Assembly: GCF_900142215.1 (NCBI RefSeq)
Contig: NZ_FRAC01000025.1
Coordinates: 1-64,000, forward strand
DNA: 64,000 nt
Reading direction: 5' to 3'
Source of the DNA: Anaerocolumna jejuensis DSM 15929
Lineage (GTDB): Bacteria; Bacillota; Clostridia; Lachnospirales; Lachnospiraceae
Positions 24,771 to 31,646 of the stretch are shown one piece after another (position 1 is the stretch's first letter; each line of letters begins with the position of its first letter). The notes below the pieces were generated by a model. It saw nothing but the letters and a program-made list of their open reading frames with translations. It was not told the DNA's origin and searched no databases. Both the position numbers and the translations under genes were made by a program.

Positions 24771-25289
24771 TTAAAAACTATCCAAAAAACTGAGTGCTGA
24801 AGTGGGAAGTTCATTATCTACATCCACTTTTGGCAAAACTCCCATTTTCGGAACTTCTGCTTCTTCGGGAATTACTGCGCTTTTCTGCTCTGCTGATGTT
24901 ACTACTGCCTGCGTTCCCACAGAAATCCCACCAGCCACCACTGCCTTAAGAACTTCGTTCACTGCTTTTGATACTGCAAGCTCTACTGCTTTTTCAAGCG
25001 ATTCCATAATGACTTCCGATTCTCTTTGAACAATCACTTTGATTTCATACTGGACTGACTGAACAAAATCTCTCCGCAATAATTCCAACCGTTTTTTCTC
25101 ATCATCAAAATTAAGTTCTTCTCTGGCATATTTAGCCAAAACCCATTTGATAAACTTGCTTCTATCTCCAAAGAGGCTTTTTCGCGGTTCTTCTTCCATG
25201 GATAGTAACAAACCCCAGACCAGAGAATCTTCATCATGATTAAGATTCAGGCGAAAAGGAACGGTTTGAGACATATCTTTATTACTCAT
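24771..25289 (-). CDS. Small ParR/StbB-like partner of the actin-like protein
   Basis: A 172-residue protein. The N-terminus (TVPFRLNLNHDEDSLVWGLL) begins with the strand-and-helix pattern of ribbon-helix-helix partition adaptors. A long helical region with Ala/Val/Glu repeats (90-125) and a Pro/Val-rich tail follow, ending in SALSFLDSF, which could be the filament-binding peptide. ParR-type adaptors bind a centromere and the end of ParM filaments. The assignment rests mostly on position: its start overlaps the 3' end of the parM-like gene. The frame is open to 25340, but 25289 has an ATG of normal context. Confidence 0.6.
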   Translation of the reverse strand: MSNKDMSQTVPFRLNLNHDEDSLVWGLLLSMEEEPRKSLFGDRSKFIKWVLAKYAREELNFDDEKKRLELLRRDFVQSVQYEIKVIVQRESEVIMESLEKAVELAVSKAVNEVLKAVVAGGISVGTQAVVTSAEQKSAVIPEEAEVPKMGVLPKVDVDNELPTSALSFLDSF

Positions 25290-26214
25290 GCAACCACCTG
25301 TACACTTTCTGTAATGCCAGATATTCATAACCAATAGCATTTGCCTTTACGTCTTCCTGATAGCAGATGTTTGCTCCTCTGATTCGTCCAAAGAGTTTCA
25401 TAACAGTAGCCCCACCGCCAACATATACAATCGGTGTGAGTTCTGGATCGAACCCATTTTCTTTCAACTGAGCTTCTACATTTTCAGCAAAGATATAAAG
25501 TTGATCCTGCACAATTTCCGTAATTTCTTTCGGAAGATTGGATGTTCCAGTCATCATCACATCCTGAATATCACTTTCGTCTAGGTAACGGTTTTTCCTC
25601 CGAAATACTGCCTTATTGACATTTGCCATGCAATTGATTAATGCTTCTGGAATCGTGATACACTCTCGCTCCACTGGAACATAATTCTTGTTGTGTATTA
25701 TATCAATGGTCTTGGAACCAATATCTACAATAAGCTGATTTGGTGCCAGCTTACCTAAAATATTTGCTACCGCAGCATAACACTGTGGATATAGTAGAAC
25801 TTCTTCAATTTCTATGAAATAGGTTTTCCCTTCATATACAAAGGTTACAACTCCTCGTTTCAGATAATTGCTAAAGCTAACTTTCTCTTCTCCAAATCTG
25901 GTAAACGGAAGTCCTGCAGCAACTACTACCCTTACCTCATCTTCACCAGACAATCCATAATATTCGATTTCCTTAGCAATTGCTGCATATGTTAGTAGCA
26001 GATAATCTTCATCTTCTATTTTGGTGTCTTTCATCGGAAGTCTGCCTTCTCCAATTTTATAAAAAGTGTCTTTGCACTCCATTGTCTTTGCTTCCAATGT
26101 TGCTTCTGTGCCAATTTCTTCAACCCCATTGTCAAAAATAAAATGTGGTGTCTTGATTGTTGAAAATCCATGGTCAATGGCACATAATAAAATGTTTTGT
26201 TCTTTAAAATACAT
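25282..26214 (-). CDS. ParM/StbA-like actin-fold ATPase
   Basis: A 310-residue actin-like protein. AIDHGFSTIKTPHFIFDNG is the phosphate-1 loop, LIVDIGSKTIDII (about 161-173) the phosphate-2 loop, and PIVYVGGGATVMKLF (about 262-276) the adenosine motif. These are the three nucleotide-binding motifs of the ParM/Alp family. Such proteins push plasmid copies apart. Its presence on an integrated island suggests that the excised circle replicates or is partitioned for a time. It is followed by the ParR-like gene and preceded by an HTH gene. Confidence 0.85.
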   Translation of the reverse strand: MYFKEQNILLCAIDHGFSTIKTPHFIFDNGVEEIGTEATLEAKTMECKDTFYKIGEGRLPMKDTKIEDEDYLLLTYAAIAKEIEYYGLSGEDEVRVVVAAGLPFTRFGEEKVSFSNYLKRGVVTFVYEGKTYFIEIEEVLLYPQCYAAVANILGKLAPNQLIVDIGSKTIDIIHNKNYVPVERECITIPEALINCMANVNKAVFRRKNRYLDESDIQDVMMTGTSNLPKEITEIVQDQLYIFAENVEAQLKENGFDPELTPIVYVGGGATVMKLFGRIRGANICYQEDVKANAIGYEYLALQKVYRWLHE

Positions 26215-26372
26215 AAATCGTCCTCCTGCCGTTACGGCTTCATCATAATAAATGTTTCAAGTTGCAAATTGAGCCAAACATATTTTCTGATTGCAACAGC
26301 CAGAGCACTCAGCTATACTGTATTTGCGAGATACAAGTAGCAGGCTTTGGCTTGTTACAATCAAGTCCTTTC

Positions 26373-26651
26373 CTAATCGGTAAGGGCTTTTTCTTTTGTC
26401 TGGTAATTACTTTCTTCGTCTACCACCAGCTGTTTTTTTTCTAAATCCTCAGCTGGATTGTAGTAGTCTGCATATCCGTAAATCTTCTGTTCAAAGTACT
26501 TACGAGGGCATCTGCCACGAATGGTTAGAAATCCTTTGGCGGCAAGCTCTCTGTTATAAGATTTAATAATCGCATATGCCTTTGTTTTCCCAATGCTTAG
26601 TACTTCACGTACTTCTTCTACATCAATAAATGCTTCTTTACTACCTACCAT
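26373..26651 (-). CDS. Helix-turn-helix protein, excisionase or plasmid-control type
   Basis: A 92-residue protein with a single winged-helix/excisionase-like motif (FIDVEEVREVLSIGKTKAYA IIK...RGRCPRKYFEQKIYG, read in two blocks). Proteins like this are found on Firmicutes mobile elements as recombination directionality factors or regulators of the partition genes. It is divergent from the Xre repressor at 26883, and they share a 190-bp control region. The family is not certain. Confidence 0.65.
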   Translation of the reverse strand: MVGSKEAFIDVEEVREVLSIGKTKAYAIIKSYNRELAAKGFLTIRGRCPRKYFEQKIYGYADYYNPAEDLEKKQLVVDEESNYQTKEKALTD

Positions 26652-26791
26652 AAAACTCCTCCTTCTTCTATAATAGAATTTAAAATACGTACTTTCATTT
26701 CAAAATCCAATTTAATACGCATTTATATTTCGTGTTATTATAATATTATCTTTTTCACGTACTGTCAATAGATATTTTCAAAAACATGTAC

Positions 26792-26847
26792 TTGTAATTC
26801 GTGTTTTGTTATGTTATAGTTTACACATAGTACATATTTCATGTACT
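26792..26847 (+). promoter_or_regulatory. Promoter and operator of the Xre repressor
   Basis: TTGTAA (26792-26797) and TATAGT (26815-26820) are spaced by 17 bases. Next to it AGTACAT-ATTTC-ATGTACT (26829-26847) is a perfect palindrome. Related half-sites (CGTACT, CACGTAC, ATGTACTT) recur at about 26690, 26757 and 26785 on the way to the divergent HTH gene, as expected for cooperative binding of an Xre repressor. Confidence 0.65.
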
Positions 26848-26882
26848 TTAAATACGGTTTTATGAAAGGTAAGGTGATAGAA

Positions 26883-27551
26883 ATGTCTTCTGACGCTTAC
26901 AAAATGCAACATTTTTCTGCCACAGATATAGGCAAATGCATACAAGCAGCACGTAAGGATAAAAAGGTCAGTCAAAAAGAACTCGCTGACAGATTAAATA
27001 AATCGGAACGAACGATTCAAAAATATGAGGCTGGCGAAATTGATTTTTCTGTTTCTACAATAAAAGAAATTGCTAATGAACTCGATATTCCCTGGCAAGA
27101 ACTACTAGGTATTGAGACTCCTACTATTTCTCTTGTAGATAGAAATGATCCTGATCGTTACTATAAATTCGATACATTAGGTGATGTGATCAATGCACTA
27201 TTTGAAATCACTAAAATCAAAGACTTATCCTTTGGTATTTCTAATACGAAACCACCAGAAGATCCAAATTGGACTTCTTCTCTGACTGTTGATGGCAAGG
27301 CAGATGCAAAATACAATACTGATTTATGTTTATTCATGGAAAATTGGATGAATAAATTGAAGCTTGTTCAATCTCAAAGGATGACAGAAGAAAATTTCTC
27401 CGATTGGAAAAAAGAAATGATCGCATATTATTCCGACAGTTATTTTTCAAATATGTCAGCTCAGATTATGAAAGAGAAACGAGAACGAGAAGGCAAAAAA
27501 GATATTTCTATGAAAAAAATTCACATAGTAAAAGTGGATAATGAGAATTAA
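26883..27551 (+). CDS. Xre-family repressor of the element
   Basis: A 222-residue protein with an N-terminal Cro/C1-type HTH (IGKCIQAARKDKKVSQKELA, DRLNKSERTIQKYEAGEIDF) and a C-terminal domain of unknown type. The start at 26883 is chosen for its AAGGTGATAG ribosome binding site; the open frame begins at 26841 within the operator palindrome. It is likely the master repressor of element functions, controlling itself and the divergent HTH/ParM operon. Confidence 0.85.
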   Translation: MSSDAYKMQHFSATDIGKCIQAARKDKKVSQKELADRLNKSERTIQKYEAGEIDFSVSTIKEIANELDIPWQELLGIETPTISLVDRNDPDRYYKFDTLGDVINALFEITKIKDLSFGISNTKPPEDPNWTSSLTVDGKADAKYNTDLCLFMENWMNKLKLVQSQRMTEENFSDWKKEMIAYYSDSYFSNMSAQIMKEKREREGKKDISMKKIHIVKVDNEN

Positions 27552-27733
27552 GATTTCAACAAAAAAATAGCTCCAGTGCGCTAACACCAGAGCTGAAGTG
27601 ATCTAACCTAAACGGCAATTATAATCACCCTAGACAAGTAGATTATATCATAGCCTTTAGATAAATGCATTGCAAAACTGATGTTCTATCAGTCTGCAAG
27701 CGATAACACAATTAGATAAAGGAGATGATTTTT

Positions 27734-28963
27734 ATGCCAGCTTACAAAGATGACAAAACTGGTAAATGGTACACCAAATTCTATTACAAGGACTGGCAAG
27801 GCGTCAACAGACAAAAGTGGAAACGAGGCTTCGCCACAAAAAAGGAAGCACTTGCATTCGAACGAGACTTTCTGGAAAAGCAATCCACCAATCCTGATAT
27901 GACCTTCCAAGCTCTATATGAGATTTATATAGAAGATATGTCAGGCAGGCTAAAAGAAAGCAGTATCCAGCACAAGAAGAATATTTACGAGACAAAGATT
28001 CTTCCCTACTTTGGCAAAATGCCAATCAATGAGATTAAAGCTACGGACATTCGAAGATGGCAGACGCAGATTATGCGAGACTCTCACGAGTACAAAGACA
28101 CTTATCTTAAGTCTATCAATAATCAGCTTAGCTGCATTATGAATTATGCTAAACGCTTTTATGACCTTAACACTGATCCTTGTGGCAAAGCAGGAAGCAT
28201 GGGAAAGAGCAATGCCGAAGAAATGGAATTCTGGACACTGGATGAATTTCTTGCTTTTCGAGACGCAATCAAAGACAAACCTGTATCCTATATGTGTTTT
28301 GAAATTCTCTACTGGACAGGTATTCGAGAAGGTGAACTATTAGCTCTTACTGCGGAAGATATTAACCTTACTGAAAAGAGCATTCGTATCAACAAGACCT
28401 ACTCTCGTAGCAAAGGAAAAGATGTTATTACTACTCCAAAGACCAAGAAAAGCAAACGTACTGTTCCTATTCCAGACTTTCTATTTCAGGAAGTAAAGGA
28501 TTATATGGATAGACAGTATATGCTTGATCCTAAGAGCAGATTATTTCCTTTTACTAAATCATTTCTTGCACATGAAATGAAACGTGGTTCCAATGCTTCT
28601 GGTGTAAAGAAAATACGAATTCATGACGTAAGGCACTCACACGCTTCCCTTCTTATAAATGAGGGCTACGATGCACTTGTGATTGCTAACAGACTTGGGC
28701 ATGAGAAAGTATCCACAACGCTGAACACTTACTCGCACATGTTTCCACACAAACAGAAAGAATTGGTTGATAATCTTCAAAATCTAGGTGAAAAAGCAAT
28801 TCCTACCCCGGCTTCACCAGATGATATCTTTTCATTAGATATTTTTGAAGATACCGTGGAAGAAACAGTTACAGCTAATTTTCCACCAACACCAGTTGGT
28901 CCTGTTCCAAAAGAAAAGGTACCTGGAAAGGTAATCCAAATGCCAATTCGAAACATTGTATAA
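27734..28963 (+). CDS. Tyrosine-family integrase with arm-DNA-binding N-terminus
   Basis: A 409-residue integrase. Residues 1-50 match the AP2-like arm-binding domain (DDKTGKWYTKFYYKDWQG), 55-150 the core-binding SAM-like helices, and 165-340 the catalytic domain with Arg198 (TGIREGELL), His297 and Arg300 (HDVRHSHAS), His323 (LGHEKVS) and Tyr333 (NTYSHMF). It resembles Tn916/ICE-type integrases. AAAGGAG lies upstream of 27734; the ATG at 27725 is too close to it. The gene ends 180 bases from the attachment site at guaA, as usual. The C-terminal Pro-rich tail is not conserved. Confidence 0.95.
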   Translation: MPAYKDDKTGKWYTKFYYKDWQGVNRQKWKRGFATKKEALAFERDFLEKQSTNPDMTFQALYEIYIEDMSGRLKESSIQHKKNIYETKILPYFGKMPINEIKATDIRRWQTQIMRDSHEYKDTYLKSINNQLSCIMNYAKRFYDLNTDPCGKAGSMGKSNAEEMEFWTLDEFLAFRDAIKDKPVSYMCFEILYWTGIREGELLALTAEDINLTEKSIRINKTYSRSKGKDVITTPKTKKSKRTVPIPDFLFQEVKDYMDRQYMLDPKSRLFPFTKSFLAHEMKRGSNASGVKKIRIHDVRHSHASLLINEGYDALVIANRLGHEKVSTTLNTYSHMFPHKQKELVDNLQNLGEKAIPTPASPDDIFSLDIFEDTVEETVTANFPPTPVGPVPKEKVPGKVIQMPIRNIV

Positions 28964-29062
28964 TATCAACTTTAATATCAGCCATACAATAAAAGCATGC
29001 GCTGTATTGTCACTAAATTCTACTATAAGCCACATGAGAACTAAGAAAAAGGATAGTTGCGG

Positions 29063-29084
29063 TTAGTAGCAAAGTAGTAGCAGA
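29063..29084. repeat. Right arm-type repeat pair
   Basis: Same orientation and spacing as the block at 9549-9570, with 20 of 22 positions identical. It lies between the integrase gene and attR. Confidence 0.65.
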
Positions 29085-29086
29085 AA

Positions 29087-29131
29087 CAAAAGAAAAGTCC
29101 GGGAACGCCCTATTTATAAGGCTTCCCAGAC
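29087..29131 (-). terminator. Terminator serving guaA, supplied by the element
   Basis: On the minus strand, 10 bases past the guaA stop, GTCTGGGAAGCC pairs with GGGCGTTCCCGGAC and is followed by TTTTCTTTTG. Because it lies on the element side of attR, it would replace the native guaA terminator (9390-9430) after integration. Confidence 0.8.
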
Positions 29132-29140
29132 TCGTTGCTG

Positions 29141-30676
29141 CTATTCAAACTCTATCGTAGCCGGTGGCTTCCCCGTGCAGTCATAGAGTACTCTGTTTAC
29201 ATGTTTCACTTCATTTACAATCCTTGAAGACACTTTACCAAGTACTTCCCAAGGTAATTCGGCTGCTTCCGCAGTCATAAAATCCGTAGTAGTAACAGCT
29301 CTTAATGCTACTGCATAGTCATAGGTTCTCTCATCACCCATTACACCAACGGAGCGCATATTAGTTAGAGCTGCAAAGTACTGTCCTACGCTTCTGTCAA
29401 GGCCTGCATTGGCAATCTCCTCACGGTAGATGGCATCAGCTTCCTGTATTATCTTTACCTTTTCTTCGGTCACATCTCCGATAATACGGATGGCAAGACC
29501 AGGGCCGGGGAAAGGCTGTCTGAAGACAAGTTTTTCCGGAATTCCAAGTTCAAGACCGGCTTTTCGTACTTCGTCCTTGAATAAGTCTCTTAAGGGCTCG
29601 ATGATTTCCTTAAAATCAACATAGTCAGGAAGTCCGCCTACATTGTGGTGGCTCTTGATTACGGCTGATTTTCCTAAGCCGCTTTCGATAACATCCGGGT
29701 AAATGGTTCCCTGTACCAGGTACTCTACGGTTCCGATTTTCTTGGCTTCCTCTTCAAATACACGGATGAATTCTTCCCCGATAATCTTTCTCTTTGCTTC
29801 CGGTTCGGATACACCGGCTAATTTATCATAGAATCTCTGCTGAACATTTACTCTTACGAAATTAACGTCAAATTGCTCGGTAAATATCTTCTCGACCTCG
29901 TCTCCTTCATTCTTACGAAGCAAACCATGGTCTACGAAGATACAGGTTAACTGCTTTCCAACGGCTTTGCTTATCATAACCGCAGCAACGGAGGAATCTA
30001 CACCGCCGGATAAGGCACAGAGGACTTTCTTATCACCGATCTTCTCTTTTAATTTCTTAATGGACTGTTCGGTAAAGGAATCCATCTTCCAATCTCCAGA
30101 GCAGCCGCATACTTCGTATAGGAAGTTATGAAGCATCTTTGTGCCTTCCTGGGTATGAACTACCTCCGGATGGAACTGTACTCCATAAAGCTTTTTCGCA
30201 GGCATTTCCAGTCCTGCTGCCGGACAGGAGGCAGAGGTGGCTGTTATTTCAAAGCCTTCCGGAAGTTTTTCTACGTAATCGGTATGGCTCATCCAGCAGA
30301 CGGAGGTTTCGGTAACACCTTTAAATAATAAGGACTTTCCATTGACTGTTACTTCTGTTTTTCCATATTCTCTAACTGTTGCGCTGGTTACCTTACCGCC
30401 TAACAGGTGAGTCATTAACTGGCAGCCATAACAGATACCAAGTACCGGTATTCCAAGCTCAAAGATTTCTTTCTCACAGTGAGGTGCATCCTCTGCATAA
30501 ACACTGGCAGGACCTCCTGTAAAGATGATACCCTTGGGTGCTATTTCCTTAATTTTTTCTATACTTGTATTGTAGGGCAATACTTCACAGTAAACATTAC
30601 ATTCTCTGACTCTTCTTGCAATGAGCTGATTATACTGTCCGCCAAAATCAAGGACAATTACCATTTCCTTATCCAC
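29141..30676 (-). CDS. guaA: GMP synthase (glutamine-hydrolysing)
   Basis: A 511-residue full-length enzyme that converts XMP to GMP with glutamine and ATP. The class I amidotransferase domain (1-190) has Cys82 in GICYGCQ, and the ATP pyrophosphatase domain has the P-loop ALSGGVDSS (about 219-227). The dimerisation domain ends in the conserved PPATIEFE. The stop codon is within attR, so the last few codons come from the integrated element. The gene has its own promoter, 95-130 bases upstream. Confidence 0.97.
   Translation of the reverse strand: MDKEMVIVLDFGGQYNQLIARRVRECNVYCEVLPYNTSIEKIKEIAPKGIIFTGGPASVYAEDAPHCEKEIFELGIPVLGICYGCQLMTHLLGGKVTSATVREYGKTEVTVNGKSLLFKGVTETSVCWMSHTDYVEKLPEGFEITATSASCPAAGLEMPAKKLYGVQFHPEVVHTQEGTKMLHNFLYEVCGCSGDWKMDSFTEQSIKKLKEKIGDKKVLCALSGGVDSSVAAVMISKAVGKQLTCIFVDHGLLRKNEGDEVEKIFTEQFDVNFVRVNVQQRFYDKLAGVSEPEAKRKIIGEEFIRVFEEEAKKIGTVEYLVQGTIYPDVIESGLGKSAVIKSHHNVGGLPDYVDFKEIIEPLRDLFKDEVRKAGLELGIPEKLVFRQPFPGPGLAIRIIGDVTEEKVKIIQEADAIYREEIANAGLDRSVGQYFAALTNMRSVGVMGDERTYDYAVALRAVTTTDFMTAEAAELPWEVLGKVSSRIVNEVKHVNRVLYDCTGKPPATIEFE
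29142..29156. other. attR, right attachment site overlapping the guaA 3' end
   Basis: TATTCAAACTCTATC, overlapping the last codons and the stop codon of guaA. It matches attL at 13 of 15 positions. Confidence 0.8.
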
Positions 30677-30777
30677 TGGTTTTTCCTCCTAATACGATTT
30701 CCATTTTTTCTTCTCAAAAGTTACCATTCATGTCCGGCTGTGTTTCTTACACATATGCCAGTCCAAAATATTTTACT

Positions 30778-30806
30778 ATTATAACAGACTTTCTGAAAGC
30801 TGGCAA
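30778..30806 (-). promoter_or_regulatory. guaA promoter
   Basis: On the minus strand TTGCCA (30806-30801) and TATAAT (30783-30778) are spaced by exactly 17 bases. The leader of about 100 bases before guaA shows no recognisable purine riboswitch. Confidence 0.75.
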
Positions 30807-30831
30807 TCCCATAATCACCTGTCAATCGTCA

Positions 30832-31076
30832 CCAGCTCGCCGCAGACTCTCTTTTGTATCTCCTGTCACCTCACCACGGACTCTCTTCTGTATCTCCTGT
30901 CACCTCACCACAGACCCTCTTCTGTATCTCCTGTCAGCTCACCGCGGACCCTTTTCTGTATCTCCTGTCAGCTCACCGCGGACTCTCTTCGGTATCTCCT
31001 GTCAGCTCACCGCAGACCCTCTTTTGCATCTCCTGTCAGCTCACCGCGGACTCTCTTCGGTATCTCCTGTCAGCTC
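30832..31076. repeat. Minisatellite of a 34-bp unit, about seven copies
   Basis: Six full units at 30862, 30896, 30930, 30964, 30998 and 31032 are preceded by a partial unit from 30832 and followed by an 11-base partial at 31066. The units at 30964 and 31032 are identical; the others differ at a few positions, mostly C/T exchanges. The first unit (on the minus strand) encodes the C-terminal ELTGDTEESPR and the stop codon of the HD-domain gene; the other copies are untranslated. The array fills most of the space up to the guaA promoter. Confidence 0.9.
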
Positions 31077-31646
31077 ATCCAGATTCCTATAATAGGACGC
31101 CAGAAACTCTTCCATAAAAATATTAACTTCTTCAACACCCAACTCTTCTATAGCTTTGGAAATGCTCTCCTTTGCACTGGCAAATTCCGTGTTTCCGACC
31201 TTTTCCTCCTGAATGCATTTAATTAAGGCCGAAAGCTTATCCGCAGCTTTGACCAGCTTCCAAAGGTAAACTTCCTCTTCCTTCTGAAAGAACAGTGTTT
31301 CATACTCCTCTTTTAAATCCTTCGGAAGCATCTGAAGAAGTCTTTTAGCTGCCTCACCTTCAATTTCTTTAAAGGCAGTTTGCATGTTCCTATTATAATA
31401 CTTAATAGGAGTCGGCATGTCACCAGTGATAATTTCCGTGGAATCATGAAAGAGAGCTATTAAAGCAGCTCTCTCCCCATTCAAGTTCTTTTTAAGTCTT
31501 TTATTTCCGATTACGGCCAGGGCATGGGCAAGAATACTTACCTCGAGGGTATGCTCTGAAACATTTTCAGGCCTGGAGTTACGCATCAGGGACCAGCGCT
31601 CGATATATTTCATTCTGGATATCATGGCATAGAAATTACTTTCCAT
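31041..31646 (-). CDS. yfbR: HD-domain 5'-deoxynucleotidase, YfbR-like
   Basis: A 201-residue HD-fold hydrolase. RPENVSEHTLEVSILAHAL provides the first metal-binding His, and LIALFHDSTEIITGDMPTP the HD pair. KAADKLSALIKCI carries the final Asp. This layout fits YfbR-type enzymes that hydrolyse deoxynucleoside 5'-monophosphates. It starts on the base following the uvrA stop codon (TAA ATG), so it is co-translated with uvrA. The last 11 residues are encoded within the minisatellite and are unlikely to be conserved. Confidence 0.88.
   Translation of the reverse strand: MESNFYAMISRMKYIERWSLMRNSRPENVSEHTLEVSILAHALAVIGNKRLKKNLNGERAALIALFHDSTEIITGDMPTPIKYYNRNMQTAFKEIEGEAAKRLLQMLPKDLKEEYETLFFQKEEEVYLWKLVKAADKLSALIKCIQEEKVGNTEFASAKESISKAIEELGVEEVNIFMEEFLASYYRNLDELTGDTEESPR

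Larger units (their letters stand above)
9439..29153. mobile_element. Integrated mobilizable element (IME) of about 19.7 kb in the 3' end of guaA, carrying defence cargo
   Basis: The bounds are the att repeats at 9439-9447 and 29145-29153 (TCAAACTCT core). A tyrosine integrase lies at the right end next to guaA. The backbone includes a relaxase, MobC-like protein, oriT-like palindrome, ParM/ParR-like pair, Xre repressor and HTH/excisionase-like gene. There are no type IV secretion genes, so transfer would need a helper element. The cargo is a type I restriction-modification operon, an AlbA_2-type protein and a SEFIR/nucleotidyltransferase unit. guaA 3' ends are an established integration hotspot for islands and conjugative elements. 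Precise boundaries rest on my alignment of two short repeats. Confidence 0.85.

Noticed and set aside
30677..30800. Purine riboswitch in the guaA leader
   Set aside because: The leader is short and lacks the conserved junction and loop sequences; only a plain promoter is visible.
30832..31076. Possible CRISPR array
   Set aside because: The 34-bp units are directly contiguous without spacers, so it is a minisatellite, not CRISPR.
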